Positions 52,937 to 62,361 of a DNA stretch of 64,000 nucleotides are shown piece by piece. Position 1 is the stretch's first letter. Every line of letters begins with the position of its first letter. The DNA is from Coprobacter sp. (GTDB lineage Bacteria > Bacteroidota > Bacteroidia > Bacteroidales > UBA11471). The notes beneath the pieces were generated by a model that saw only the letters and a program-made list of their open reading frames with translations, did not search any database and was not told the origin of the DNA. The stretch lies in the NCBI GenBank assembly GCA_017462265.1, contig JAFTRN010000042.1, positions 25,768-89,767 on the forward strand, given 5' to 3'. Position numbers and translations under genes: made by a program.

Positions 52937-53908
52937 ATGATAAAAGTCGGAATTATAGGTGGTGCGGGATATACAGCCGGAGAATTACTGCGGTTGCTTA
53001 TCAATCACCCCGATGTGGAGATTGTTTTTGTAAACAGTTCGAGCAATGCCGGTAATCGCATTACCGATGTACATACCGGTCTGTATGGAGAGACCGATTT
53101 GACCTTCACCGATGAATTACCGTTGCAGGATATTGATTGCCTTTTTTTCTGCACGGCTCATGGTGATACGCGTAAATTTATCGATGCACACCCCTTGCCC
53201 GAGGAATTGCATGTAATCGATTTGTCGATGGACTATCGCATCGAGAGCGAGGAGCATGATTTTGTGTATGGACTGCCCGAGTTGAATCGTAAAAGAATCG
53301 TTCGTGGGGCGCGTCATATCGCCAACCCCGGTTGTTTTGCCACGGCCATACAGTTGGGCTTATTGCCTCTGGCCAAAAATCTGCTGCTGAATAATCCCGT
53401 GCATATCACAGCGATAACCGGTAGTACCGGCGCCGGACAGAAGCCTTCGGCTACATCGCATTTCAGCTGGCGCAACAACAATATGTCGATATATAAGCCC
53501 TTCACTCATCAGCACCTGCCCGAGATACGCCAGAGCCTTACTCAGCTGCAAAGCAGCTTTTCGGCCGATTTGAATTTCATACCGGTAAGAGGCGATTTTC
53601 CTCGCGGAATATTTGTGTCGATGTACACCGATTGTCAGGTAGGGCTCGATGAGATACGCCGGCTCTATGAAGAGTATTACGACGACCATTCGTTTACATT
53701 CGTGACCGACGCCAATATCGACCTCAAGCAGGTGGTGAATACCAACAAATGCCTGTTACACCTCGAAAAGCACGGCGACAAACTGTTAATACTCTCGGCA
53801 ATAGACAACTTGCTGAAAGGCGCTTCGGGGCAAGCTGTGCATAATATGAACTTATTGTTCGGACTTACCGAGACCGTCGGCCTCAAACTGAAACCGTCGG
53901 CCTTTTAG
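52937..53908 (+). CDS. argC: N-acetyl-gamma-glutamyl-phosphate reductase
   Basis: NADPH-dependent reduction of N-acyl-glutamyl phosphate to the semialdehyde. 323 residues. The Rossmann motif GIIGGAGYTAGELLRLL, FFCTAHGDTRKF, and the catalytic Cys in IANPGCFATAIQLGL are present, as is GSTGAGQKPSATSHF. In Bacteroidales the acyl group may be succinyl. A small hairpin (ATTCAAA/TTTGAAT, 53913-53932) lies in the gap before argD. Confidence 0.95.
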   Translation: MIKVGIIGGAGYTAGELLRLLINHPDVEIVFVNSSSNAGNRITDVHTGLYGETDLTFTDELPLQDIDCLFFCTAHGDTRKFIDAHPLPEELHVIDLSMDYRIESEEHDFVYGLPELNRKRIVRGARHIANPGCFATAIQLGLLPLAKNLLLNNPVHITAITGSTGAGQKPSATSHFSWRNNNMSIYKPFTHQHLPEIRQSLTQLQSSFSADLNFIPVRGDFPRGIFVSMYTDCQVGLDEIRRLYEEYYDDHSFTFVTDANIDLKQVVNTNKCLLHLEKHGDKLLILSAIDNLLKGASGQAVHNMNLLFGLTETVGLKLKPSAF

Positions 53909-53954
53909 GACTATTCAAAACATCGTTTGAATGTTTCTATAAAATAGCTTTAAA

Positions 53955-55085
53955 ATGAAATTGTTTGATGTATATCCTCTCTTCGATATCAATGTCGTAC
54001 GGGGAAAGGGGTGTCGTGTATATGACGATAAAGATAATGAGTATCTCGACCTATATGGCGGTCATGCCGTCATATCGGTAGGTCATACACACCCTTATTA
54101 TTTAGATAAAATTACCCGACAAGTCGGGCAACTTTCTTTTTATTCCAATTCGGTGGTGAATAAGTTGCAGGTAGAACTTGCCGAGAAATTAGGTAGAGCC
54201 TCGGGTTATGATGATTATAGCCTGTTCTTGATAAACTCGGGTGCTGAGGCCAACGAGAACGCATTGAAACTTGCCTCATTCCATACCGGGAAAAAGAAGG
54301 TCGTAGCCTTTGCTCATTCGTTCCACGGACGTACATCGGCCGCGGTAAATGTGACAGATAATCCCAAGATTATCGCTCCGATAAATAAAACGTTCGAGGT
54401 TGCTTATCTGCCGTTGAACGATATTGATGCTGTGCGTCGTGAGCTATCGGGGGGTGACGTGTGTGCCGTAATTATAGAGGGCATACAGGGCGTGGGTGGC
54501 ATACAACTGCCATCTGACGAGTTTTTGCAACAATTACGAGCCTTGTGTACCGAGACGGGTGTCGTGCTGATTCTCGACGAAATACAATCGGGATATGGTC
54601 GTAGCGGAAAATTTTTCGCGCATCAATACGCCGGCATACGTCCCGATATTATAACGATGGCCAAGGGTATGGGCAACGGATTTCCCATCGGAGGTCTGTT
54701 GATAAGTCCCATGTTCACTCCCGTATATGGTATGTTGGGCACGACATTCGGAGGAAACCATCTCGCTTGTGCTGCGGCTATCGCTGTGCTCGATATTATG
54801 GAGAAGGAGCAGTTGGTGGAGAATGCCGCCAAAGTAGGCGCTTGGCTGATAGAGCAACTGAAAGCACTGCCCGGCATAAAAGAGGTGCGTGGTCGCGGAT
54901 TGATGATAGGTATAGAGTTTGACGAATCGATAAAAGAGTTACGTCGCTCGTTGCTTTTCGACCAAAAAGTGTTTACAGGAGTGGCCGGTACCACCGTGAT
55001 ACGATTACTTCCACCTCTGGTGCTTACTCTCGATGAAGCCGCCGAATTTATGGAACGATTTAAACGTATATTGTCAAACGCATAA
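53955..55085 (+). CDS. argD: Acetylornithine (or succinylornithine) aminotransferase
   Basis: PLP-dependent class III aminotransferase forming N-acylornithine. 376 residues. DLYGGHAVISVGHTHP, NSGAEANENALKLA (phosphate loop), AFAHSFHGRTSAAV, LILDEIQSGYGRSGKFFA and the PLP-Lys motif ITMAKGMGNGFPIGG are intact. Follows argC by 46 bp; proC starts 3 bp after its stop. Confidence 0.95.
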   Translation: MKLFDVYPLFDINVVRGKGCRVYDDKDNEYLDLYGGHAVISVGHTHPYYLDKITRQVGQLSFYSNSVVNKLQVELAEKLGRASGYDDYSLFLINSGAEANENALKLASFHTGKKKVVAFAHSFHGRTSAAVNVTDNPKIIAPINKTFEVAYLPLNDIDAVRRELSGGDVCAVIIEGIQGVGGIQLPSDEFLQQLRALCTETGVVLILDEIQSGYGRSGKFFAHQYAGIRPDIITMAKGMGNGFPIGGLLISPMFTPVYGMLGTTFGGNHLACAAAIAVLDIMEKEQLVENAAKVGAWLIEQLKALPGIKEVRGRGLMIGIEFDESIKELRRSLLFDQKVFTGVAGTTVIRLLPPLVLTLDEAAEFMERFKRILSNA

Positions 55086-55088
55086 GGT

Positions 55089-55859
55089 ATGAAAATAGCT
55101 GTTATCGGCGCCGGAAATATGGGCGGAGCCATAGTCAAGGGATTGCTGTGTGGTAAATCGGTTTCCCCCGAAAATATATGGGTCGCCAATCCGTCACGGC
55201 CTAAACTTGACGCATTGCAATCGATCGATTCCCGCATTACCATAACGACGGATAACCAAGAGGCTGTGTCAGCAGCCGACTGGGTAGTGCTGGCCGTGAA
55301 ACCGTGGCTGATAGAGGCTGTTATAAAATCGCTGACATTCCGCTCCGAGCAGGTCGTTGTGTCGATAGCGGCCGGCGTGACGTTCGACCAATTGACCTCA
55401 TATATAGGTGGCACTCATACGCTATTCAGAGTTATGCCCAATACGGCCATATCGGAGCAGGCAAGTATGACGCTGATTTCGTCGTATAACGCCACTCGGG
55501 AGCAAGAAGCGCAGATTGTGTTGCTCTTTGCTGAATTGGGCCGGGCGATGATAGTCCCCGAGGCAAAAATGGCAGCGGCAACGATACTCGCCTCTTGCGG
55601 TATAGCCTATGTATTGAAGTATATTCATGCAGCTACCGAGGCCGGCGTGGAGATGGGTATTGCACCTCACGATGCCATGATTATGGTCGCCAAGTCGGTA
55701 GAGGGCGCGGCAAAGCTTATTCTGAATAATGATACACATCCGGCCGTAGAAATAGACAAGGTGACAACACCCGGGGGTATTACCATTAAGGGCCTCAATA
55801 CGTTGGAACACGCCGGATTTTCATCGGCAATCATACAGGCCATGAAATCTTGTTTGTAA
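55089..55859 (+). CDS. proC: Pyrroline-5-carboxylate reductase
   Basis: Last step of proline synthesis, NAD(P)H-dependent. 256 residues. The Rossmann loop IGAGNMGGAIVKGLL, VLAVKPWLIEAV, RVMPNTAISEQASMTLIS and the C-terminal family motif TTPGGITIKGLNTLEHAGF are present. Its place at the end of the arginine run ties glutamate-semialdehyde-derived proline and ornithine metabolism together. Its final codons contain the -33 box of the ssb promoter. Confidence 0.95.
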   Translation: MKIAVIGAGNMGGAIVKGLLCGKSVSPENIWVANPSRPKLDALQSIDSRITITTDNQEAVSAADWVVLAVKPWLIEAVIKSLTFRSEQVVVSIAAGVTFDQLTSYIGGTHTLFRVMPNTAISEQASMTLISSYNATREQEAQIVLLFAELGRAMIVPEAKMAAATILASCGIAYVLKYIHAATEAGVEMGIAPHDAMIMVAKSVEGAAKLILNNDTHPAVEIDKVTTPGGITIKGLNTLEHAGFSSAIIQAMKSCL

Positions 55860-55884
55860 CTATGGAATTTAATGCATACCTTTG
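55853..55884 (+). promoter_or_regulatory. Consensus promoter for ssb
   Basis: TTTG (55853-55856, inside the last codons of proC), 20 bp, TACCTTTG (55877-55884): exact consensus. ATG follows at 55906, a leader of about 15 nt. Makes ssb expression independent of the arginine operon. Confidence 0.82.
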
Positions 55885-55905
55885 CCATAAGAAAAATATA
55901 CAACT

Positions 55906-56361
55906 ATGATAAACAAAGCAATACTTGTAGGAAATGTGGGAAAAGATCCCGAAGTGAGATATGTCAATGAGAATGTGTGTGTAGCCAATTTCCCCTTGGC
56001 AACGAGCGAACGCGGTTATACGACTCGCTCGGGTGAACAGGTCCCCGAACGTACCGAGTGGCACAATATCGTATTGTGGCGCGGACTTGCCGAAACGGCC
56101 GAAAAGTATGTACGTAAAGGCACTCAGCTCTATATCGAGGGCAAAATCCGTACCCGCAGTTACGAAGATGCCAATGGTGTGACACGCTATACGACCGAAA
56201 TCGTCGCCGATACGATGCAGATGTTGGGCCGTCGTGGTGATAGCCAGGGAAATGAAGCACAAGGTGCAACCCCTGTGGCTGCAACGCCAAATACATACCA
56301 AGCACAACCGGTAAATCCTACATTCAGCGCAACAGAACCGACTGATGATTTACCATTCTGA
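55906..56361 (+). CDS. ssb: Single-stranded DNA-binding protein
   Basis: 151 residues. OB-fold over about 1-110 (INKAILVGNVGKDPEVRYVNENVCVANFPLATSE, TEWHNIVLWRGLAETAEKYVRKGTQLYIEGKIRTRSY), a disordered Gln/Ala/Pro-rich linker and the acidic protein-interaction tip DDLPF at the end. Essential for replication and repair. Own promoter; ends in a moderate terminator. Confidence 0.97.
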   Translation: MINKAILVGNVGKDPEVRYVNENVCVANFPLATSERGYTTRSGEQVPERTEWHNIVLWRGLAETAEKYVRKGTQLYIEGKIRTRSYEDANGVTRYTTEIVADTMQMLGRRGDSQGNEAQGATPVAATPNTYQAQPVNPTFSATEPTDDLPF

Positions 56362-56380
56362 TAACATAGGAACAAGGGTG

Positions 56381-56411
56381 CGGGAGTTGCTATGGTGGCT
56401 CCCGTTACTTT
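56381..56411 (+). terminator. Probable terminator after ssb
   Basis: CGGGAG (56381-56386) pairs with CTCCCG (56399-56404), followed by a T-rich but not uninterrupted tail (TTACTTTTG). Moderate support. Confidence 0.6.
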
Positions 56412-56481
56412 TGATATATCGGTCGGTGAAATGATTAAAAATAATTACCCTTCTTTGGCTGCTTGGGTGATAAAATATCGT

Positions 56482-56489
56482 TAATTTTG
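56482..56489 (+). promoter_or_regulatory. -7 box upstream of gldE
   Basis: TAATTTTG matches TAnnTTTG; there is no well-spaced -33 box. It is 35 bp upstream of the GTG start of gldE. Confidence 0.4.
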
Positions 56490-56523
56490 CGACTATCGTC
56501 AGCCTCGGTTTATCAGGCGTTAT

Positions 56524-57876
56524 GTGAAACTAAACTCTTACTACTTGGACTCAGATAGTTATTTATCCTCGCTTTTTGCCTCAGTAGAGGTTACACCCAT
56601 GACTACCGGCAGTATCGTCGTGCTTGTATTGGTATTGTTCTGCTTGTTTATATCGGCGCTTGTATCGGCATCGGAAACGGCATTTTTCTCGCTTTCGTCC
56701 GATGATATGAAGGAGATACACACGAATAGTAATTCCTCTGACAGAAAAATTGACACCTTGCTCTCTCGTCCCGATTATTTGTTGGCGACAATCCTCATTG
56801 TAAATAACTTGGCTAATATCTCGGCCATCGTGCTATCGGTGTGGCTATTGAATACTCATATTGATTTTACGGCACTTCCCTACTCGGGATTCTGGTTGCA
56901 AGTGGTGGCTCTTATGCTGATGGTGCTTTGTGTGGGAGAGATAGCCCCCAAGATTTATGCCCGACGCAATAGTTTGAGGGTTGCCCGGTCATCGGCGGCG
57001 ACATTGCTCGTCTTGGATCGAATGTTCCGATTTCTGACGAAATTGATGGTACGCTCGGTGACGTTTGTAAATGTGCGTATAGCTCATAAAGAGCCCTCCT
57101 TGTCGATGGAAGATCTATCCCAGGCCGTAGAAATAACTCATATAGAAACCGGCGATGAAAAAGAAATGTTGCAAGATATCGTGAAGTTTGGCGACAAAAC
57201 GGCGCAGGAGATAATGACCGCCCGTGCCGACCTTACCGATGTGGATATTCATACAGAATATGATGAACTATTGCGATTGATAGTCGATACGGGTTATTCG
57301 CGTATTCCTGTGTATGAGGGCACGCAAGATAATATCAAAGGGATTATTTATATAAAAGATTTATTGTCCTATCTCTCCAAGGATAAAGATTTTGAATGGG
57401 CGCGATTGCTGCGTCCGGCCTATTTCGTGCCCGAGTCGAAACCGATTGACGATTTGTTGGAAGAGTTCCGTCGCAAGAAAATACACATGGCGATAGTCGT
57501 TGATGAATTTGGGGGGACATCGGGTATCGTGACACTCGAAGACGTGCTCGAAGAGATTGTTGGTGAAATTAGCGATGAATACGACGAGGAAGAGACATCG
57601 TTGTCGTTGAAAATCGATGAAAACAGCTATCTCTTTTATGGGAAAACCCCCATTGATGATTTCTATGAAATCGTTGGCTCGGAGGCGTCTGAATTTAAGC
57701 TCGATGATGAGCCCGATACGCTTGCCGGACTGATTCTGTCTTTAAAAGAAGATTTTCCCCGCCAGGGTGAAAAACTGAGCTATGGTCGTTTTACATTCCA
57801 TATTTTGAAGATGGATAAGTATAGAATAGAACGTGTGAAAGTGACTATACAGCCATATGAAGAATCTGAAAGTTAG
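56524..57876 (+). CDS. gldE: Gliding-motility-associated protein GldE (CNNM/CorC-type CBS protein)
   Basis: 450 residues from GTG 56524 (no suitable ATG before residue 26; an upstream in-frame stop lies at 56482). Domains: N-terminal CNNM/DUF21 membrane domain with about four segments (to ~200; SASETAFFSLSSDDMKEI), paired CBS domains (about 215-350; MTARADLTDVDIH, SRIPVYEGTQDNIKGIIYIKDLL, VVDEFGGTSGIVTLEDVLEEIVGEI) and a CorC_HlyC domain. In Bacteroidota such a gene next to gldD is GldE, linked to type IX secretion. Overlaps gldD by 20 bp. Confidence 0.9.
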   Translation: MKLNSYYLDSDSYLSSLFASVEVTPMTTGSIVVLVLVLFCLFISALVSASETAFFSLSSDDMKEIHTNSNSSDRKIDTLLSRPDYLLATILIVNNLANISAIVLSVWLLNTHIDFTALPYSGFWLQVVALMLMVLCVGEIAPKIYARRNSLRVARSSAATLLVLDRMFRFLTKLMVRSVTFVNVRIAHKEPSLSMEDLSQAVEITHIETGDEKEMLQDIVKFGDKTAQEIMTARADLTDVDIHTEYDELLRLIVDTGYSRIPVYEGTQDNIKGIIYIKDLLSYLSKDKDFEWARLLRPAYFVPESKPIDDLLEEFRRKKIHMAIVVDEFGGTSGIVTLEDVLEEIVGEISDEYDEEETSLSLKIDENSYLFYGKTPIDDFYEIVGSEASEFKLDDEPDTLAGLILSLKEDFPRQGEKLSYGRFTFHILKMDKYRIERVKVTIQPYEESES

Positions 57877-58450
57877 TTCGATAACAATCGCCCTTCTATG
57901 GGGCGTGTTGCTGTTCACGGGCTGTACTCGGTCCGATACCGCGGTGCCGCGTCCCGAGGGTTATTGTCGTATCGACCGTGTGGATACGATATACACACCA
58001 CGTGTGGTGGACGGACTATCTTTCGACCTGCCATCATCGGCCTTGGTGGCGGTAAACGACAAACCGGGGTGGTTTAATATCGAGTATCCCTATTATCGTG
58101 CCACGTTGTGGTGCAGCAGTGTAACGCTTACAAAGGAAAACCGTGAACGTCAATTGGTGAATAGCCGCGAGCTGGTATATGTTCATGCGTCGAAGGCAAG
58201 TGCGATAACTGCACAGTCTTACGTCGATGAGGAGGCCCGGAAATATGCTACGCTCTATCGATTGGAGGGCGATGTGGCCACGCCGTTGCAATTTGAGATA
58301 ACCGACAGTGTATCGTATCTGTTTCGGGGTGCATTGTACTTCGATACGACGGTTGTTGCCGACTCTGTAGCACCCGTTGTAGAGTATATAACCGACGATG
58401 TGTGTCGATTGGTGGAATCGTTAAAGTCGAATAGCCGTGGCGGTATATGA
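57857..58450 (+). CDS. gldD: Gliding-motility lipoprotein GldD
   Basis: 197 residues, lipobox Cys23 (LFTGC). The PEGYCRIDRVDTIYTP segment and the overall length fit GldD, a lipoprotein needed for gliding/type IX secretion in Flavobacterium. In non-gliding Bacteroidales it presumably supports T9SS. Its start overlaps gldE by 20 bp and its end overlaps the phosphopantetheinyl transferase gene by 14 bp, so the three are translationally linked. Confidence 0.88.
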   Translation: MKNLKVSSITIALLWGVLLFTGCTRSDTAVPRPEGYCRIDRVDTIYTPRVVDGLSFDLPSSALVAVNDKPGWFNIEYPYYRATLWCSSVTLTKENRERQLVNSRELVYVHASKASAITAQSYVDEEARKYATLYRLEGDVATPLQFEITDSVSYLFRGALYFDTTVVADSVAPVVEYITDDVCRLVESLKSNSRGGI

Positions 58451-59093
58451 TGACTATATAGTGAAAGGTGCGCGAGTGCTATTGTGGCAGCTCACAGAAT
58501 CTGTCGAAGAGTTGTGGGCGATGGTATTGTCGCATGGCTTGGAACAACAATGCAAGGAGGCGATAGCGGGGATAACTGCCGATAAGCGACGTAAGGAGCG
58601 ATTGGCTTCTCGATTGGCTTTGTGGTACTTGGGGGTAGATAAGCCCATAAAATATACCGAGGCGGGACGACCCTTGCTCGATGATGGTCGGTATGTTTCT
58701 ATCTCTCATACGGACGGGTGGGTGGCTGTCGCAGTTGCCGATGTCCCGGTGGGTGTCGATATTGAACGTCGGGGGGATAAGGCTAGGCGTGTGGCTCGCC
58801 GTTTTCTCAATGAGAATGAGTGTGAAATGTTGATGAATAGAGATGATAGGGAGAGCGTGGCGACACTGTTGTGGTCGGCCAAAGAAGCGGTGTTCAAATT
58901 GATAGATTGCGCCGAAGTCGATTTTATCCGTCATTTGCGTATCGAGGATTTTCAGGGGTTTATCAATCGCGACATGACAACCCCGTTCTCATTTGTAATG
59001 AGGGAATTACGTTCGGAACGACAAGCGTTAGTCTCGGTGGAATGTCGATGGACCACCGATAGTGTATTGACAATAGCTACGTATGCGGGCTAA
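58437..59093 (+). CDS. 4'-phosphopantetheinyl transferase superfamily protein
   Basis: 218 residues from GTG 58437; no in-frame ATG exists near the start. Transfers phosphopantetheine from CoA to carrier proteins. Core motifs: SISHTDGWVAVAVAD, VGVDIERRGDKARRVARRFL (Mg-binding Asp) and LLWSAKEAVFKLI (WxxKEA). Size and layout are Sfp/HetI-like rather than AcpS. Carrier target unknown: there is no polyketide/NRPS locus here, so fatty-acid ACP is plausible. Only 11 bp separate its stop from the convergent GT2 gene. Confidence 0.9.
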   Translation: MAVYDDYIVKGARVLLWQLTESVEELWAMVLSHGLEQQCKEAIAGITADKRRKERLASRLALWYLGVDKPIKYTEAGRPLLDDGRYVSISHTDGWVAVAVADVPVGVDIERRGDKARRVARRFLNENECEMLMNRDDRESVATLLWSAKEAVFKLIDCAEVDFIRHLRIEDFQGFINRDMTTPFSFVMRELRSERQALVSVECRWTTDSVLTIATYAG

Positions 59094-59104
59094 AAGGCCT
59101 AAAA

Positions 59105-60106
59105 TTACTTCCCTCGGTATGTGCGACGCTTACGCACGAAATAATCAAATACGATATTACAACGCCCCTCGGGGGTGGCTTTCAGCAGATTGACATCGGG
59201 CTGCGAGGTGTATCTCTTACGCTCTTTGCGGAAATGATTATGCGCTACCCACACGGCGTGGGCGTGGCTCCATTCTCTACCCAAGATATATCTCATGAGA
59301 GCCACGGTGTCGAGTAACCTGCGCAGGAAGAGTATGGTGCGACCCTCTTTGCGGGGTAGATTTTTGTAGAGCATCAGCAGGTTGTTGCGGAAATTGAGAT
59401 AGGTCTTGCGGGGCGATGTAGAGGCAAGGGTAGCACCGCCTAAATGATACATCGTACTATCGGGAATAGTCATGATTTTATACCCCAATAGTTTGACGCG
59501 CCAACAAAGGTCTATCTCCTCCATGTGGGCAAAGAAACTCTCGTCGAGCCCTCCGGCTTGCAGATAAACCTCTCGGCGCATAAACAGGCAGGCGCCTGTC
59601 GCCCAAAATATCTCGGCGGGGGTGTCGTATTGGCCCTCGTCGTTCTCGACCGTAAAAAATAGTCTTCCTCGACAATAGGGATACCCGTATTTATCGAGAA
59701 ATCCGCCGGCGGCACCGGCATATTCAAATGCTTTTTTGTTGCGATAGGAGAGCAACTTGGGCTGACAAGCTCCTACATCGGGGTGGCTTTCGCAGTAGTC
59801 GAGCAGGGGCGTCAGCCAGTCGGGGGTGGCCTCTACGTCGGAATTGAGCAACACGACATATTGGTGCGGCAACTCTTTGATAGCCAAATTGTACCCACGG
59901 GCATAGCCGTGATTTTCGTGCATGGCGATGAGTGTCACGTCGGGATACTCTTTTTGGAGCCACTCGACCGAGCCGTCGGTGGAGCCGTTATCGGCAACGA
60001 CTACATCGGCCAAGTGTGCCGGCGTATGTGCGCATACCGAGGGCAGGAACTCTTGCAAGAGTTTCAACCCGTTCCAATTCAGTATGACGACGGCGACTTT
60101 CTTCAT
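59105..60106 (-). CDS. Family 2 glycosyltransferase
   Basis: 333 residues. GT2/GT-A fold: VVILNWNGLKLLQEFLPSV, VVADNGSTDGSVEWL, NHGYARGYNLAIKEL and VLLNSDVEATPDWL (DxD-like), then GACLFMRREVYLQAGGLDESFFAHMEEIDLCWRVKLLGY. This resembles rhamnosyl-transferase-type enzymes acting on surface polysaccharides or LPS. Downstream of an LpxL-like gene by 6 bp, consistent with an envelope glycolipid role; the acceptor is unknown. Confidence 0.92.
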   Translation of the reverse strand: MKKVAVVILNWNGLKLLQEFLPSVCAHTPAHLADVVVADNGSTDGSVEWLQKEYPDVTLIAMHENHGYARGYNLAIKELPHQYVVLLNSDVEATPDWLTPLLDYCESHPDVGACQPKLLSYRNKKAFEYAGAAGGFLDKYGYPYCRGRLFFTVENDEGQYDTPAEIFWATGACLFMRREVYLQAGGLDESFFAHMEEIDLCWRVKLLGYKIMTIPDSTMYHLGGATLASTSPRKTYLNFRNNLLMLYKNLPRKEGRTILFLRRLLDTVALMRYILGREWSHAHAVWVAHNHFRKERKRYTSQPDVNLLKATPEGRCNIVFDYFVRKRRTYRGK

Positions 60107-60112
60107 ATCGTG

Positions 60113-61009
60113 TTATTTGTGTTTATGTTTCCAACGGTTATGTGTCCACAGCCAGTATTCGGGAGCACGACATATCGTTTGCTCCATCATCTGTATATAT
60201 TTGTCGGTAATTTCGAAGTCGGGACAGCCGCGCGGGTTGAGCTCTATCTCCTTGATGGTGGACTTGTAACGACCTCGGCCCACTTTTTCCACATCGAAAT
60301 ACATCACGGCTATATCCAGTTTCTTGGCAATGACTTCGCCCCCGGTGAGCACGGCTGTATCTTGGTGTAGGAAAGTCGTCCAGTGGTGTATGTTGTTGGG
60401 CGATGGTGTCTGGTCGGCAATAAATCCGGTACCCGATTGCATACCTTTGGCGCGTGTCGAGAGTAGAGCTCGCAGGGTATTGGCCTTGGCTATGCAGGTG
60501 AGACCGAATCTCGAACGAATTTTCAAGAATAGCCGGTCGAACCACGCGTTTTTCAACGGCCGATATATCTGTCCGAGTTCGCTATTGGGGGTGTCGATCC
60601 ATAGAGATATAGACGAAATGTATTCCCAATTGCCGTAATGCCCGAGCATCATGATGACCGATTTACCGCTGTTGAGCGCGCTTTCCAATTTCTCGGCATC
60701 GACAAACTGCATACGACGGCGCATCTCTTTGTCGGAGATGTGTAGCAGTTTGATGGTCTCGAAAAAATAGTCGCAGAAATGCCGATAAAATCGTCGTTCT
60801 ATACGGCGTAACTCCTTTGGACTTTTTTCGGGGAATGAATTTTGTATGTTGCGGCGAACGACCTTACGGCGGTATTTCGCGATATAATATACAATGGGGT
60901 AGAGTATGTCCGAGCATATAAAAAGACACGACAATGGCAGGCAGGCCATAAGCCACAAAAGGCCTCCTATGGGAGCCAGCAGTATGTTTTGTATCGTCTC
61001 TTTTTTCAT
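60113..61009 (-). CDS. Lipid A biosynthesis acyltransferase (LpxL/HtrB family)
   Basis: 298 residues with an N-terminal membrane anchor (LLWLMACLPLSCLFICSDILYPIVYYIA). The acyltransferase motif MLGHYGNWEYIS gives H-x4-E, the catalytic pair of this family, followed by IADQTPSPNNIHHWTTFLHQDTAV. Adds a secondary acyl chain to lipid A precursors at the inner membrane. Bacteroidales usually make penta-acylated lipid A with one such late acyltransferase. Overlaps mtaB by 4 bp. Confidence 0.93.
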   Translation of the reverse strand: MKKETIQNILLAPIGGLLWLMACLPLSCLFICSDILYPIVYYIAKYRRKVVRRNIQNSFPEKSPKELRRIERRFYRHFCDYFFETIKLLHISDKEMRRRMQFVDAEKLESALNSGKSVIMMLGHYGNWEYISSISLWIDTPNSELGQIYRPLKNAWFDRLFLKIRSRFGLTCIAKANTLRALLSTRAKGMQSGTGFIADQTPSPNNIHHWTTFLHQDTAVLTGGEVIAKKLDIAVMYFDVEKVGRGRYKSTIKEIELNPRGCPDFEITDKYIQMMEQTICRAPEYWLWTHNRWKHKHK

Positions 61010-62337
61010 AATGAGAGTAGTGTAGCGCCGAGTGCCGGAATATCACTTTTTTCGATGAAATCGCCGATTTTTACGTCCCGCACCTCGTTGGTGAGCGTTT
61101 TGTCGAAGGGCATTTCCACGCGTATGTAATTGTCGGTGAAGCCGTGCATCGGAGCGCCTTTTGCGGGGTGCTCAAAGAGTACGGGACGCACTTTCCCTAT
61201 CTGGGAAGTGTAGAACCGTCGCACTTTATCTGCCGATATTTCGAGCATACGCCGGCAACGTTCGTGGCGTGTCTCCTGCGGTACGGTATAATCTATTTTC
61301 AAGGCTTGGGTACCGGGTCGTTCGGAATAGGTGAATACGTGCAATTGCGAAATGTCGAGTCCGGCGATGAACTGTGCCGAGTTTTCGAAATACTCATCGG
61401 TTTCGCCTCGCATTCCCACGATGAGATCGACACCGATAAACGCGTCGGGCATGACGCGTCGGATATGTGCGATTTTATCGGCAAAAAGAGCCGTATCGTA
61501 TCGACGATGCATCAGTCGCAATACCTCGTCGCTACCCGATTGCAGGGGGATATGAAAATGGGGCGCGAAGCGTTGCGATGAGGCTACGAAATCGATTATC
61601 TCGTCGGTGAGCAGGTTGGGTTCTATCGATGATATGCGATAGCGAGCGATACCTTCTACCCGGTCCAGTGCCTTAATGAGGTCGAAAAATGTTTCGCCCG
61701 TTGAGCGACCGAAATCGCCTATGTTCACGCCGGTAAGTACGATTTCTTTACCACCTTCGGCGGCTACCTGCTCGGCTTGTGCCACAAGGTCGGCGATATT
61801 GCCGTTGCGACTTCGTCCGCGGGCATAGGGTATGGTGCAGTAGGTGCAGAAATAGTCGCACCCATCTTGTACCTTCAAGAAGTAGCGAGTGCGGTCGCCA
61901 CGGGAGCAGGAGGGGGCGAAATGGCGTATATCTTTGCCCGGTGTGGTGATGATTTCGCCCTCACCCTCGCGTTTATACAGATTGTTGAGGTAATGCTCTA
62001 TTTTACCCTTCTCGCCGGCACCGAGTACAATATCCACCCCGGGAAGTTGAGCCACCTCGTCGGGTTTCAGTTGCGCGTAGCAGCCGGTCACTATCACTAT
62101 GGCTTCGGGGTGTTGGCGGGCGATGCGGCGTATCGTCTGCCTGCATTTCTTGTCGGCAAGTTCGGTCACCGAGCAGGTGTTGATGACGCAAATATCGACC
62201 GGCTCGCCGGTGCGGGCACGTCGCACGCCACGTTCCTCGAGCATACGACCTATGGTCGAGGTCTCGGCAAAATTGAGTTTGCACCCTAAGGTGTAATATG
62301 CGGCGGTCTGCGGGCCGAATGTTTCGCGATCGATCAT
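61006..62337 (-). CDS. mtaB: tRNA t6A37 methylthiotransferase MtaB
   Basis: Radical-SAM enzyme converting t6A37 to ms2t6A37. 443 residues. N-terminal UPF0004 domain with its three cluster cysteines (YTLGCKLN, NTCSVTE, VTGCYAQ), radical-SAM motif CDYFCTYCTIPYARGRSR (C-x3-C-x2-C), SSIEPNLLTDEII, HIPLQSGSDEVLRLMHRRY and a C-terminal TRAM-type region. The GCKLN start and length favour MtaB over MiaB/RimO. Stop overlaps the LpxL-like start. Confidence 0.93.
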   Translation of the reverse strand: MIDRETFGPQTAAYYTLGCKLNFAETSTIGRMLEERGVRRARTGEPVDICVINTCSVTELADKKCRQTIRRIARQHPEAIVIVTGCYAQLKPDEVAQLPGVDIVLGAGEKGKIEHYLNNLYKREGEGEIITTPGKDIRHFAPSCSRGDRTRYFLKVQDGCDYFCTYCTIPYARGRSRNGNIADLVAQAEQVAAEGGKEIVLTGVNIGDFGRSTGETFFDLIKALDRVEGIARYRISSIEPNLLTDEIIDFVASSQRFAPHFHIPLQSGSDEVLRLMHRRYDTALFADKIAHIRRVMPDAFIGVDLIVGMRGETDEYFENSAQFIAGLDISQLHVFTYSERPGTQALKIDYTVPQETRHERCRRMLEISADKVRRFYTSQIGKVRPVLFEHPAKGAPMHGFTDNYIRVEMPFDKTLTNEVRDVKIGDFIEKSDIPALGATLLSL

Positions 62338-62361
62338 GTATCTATTTTCTTTATAAACAAG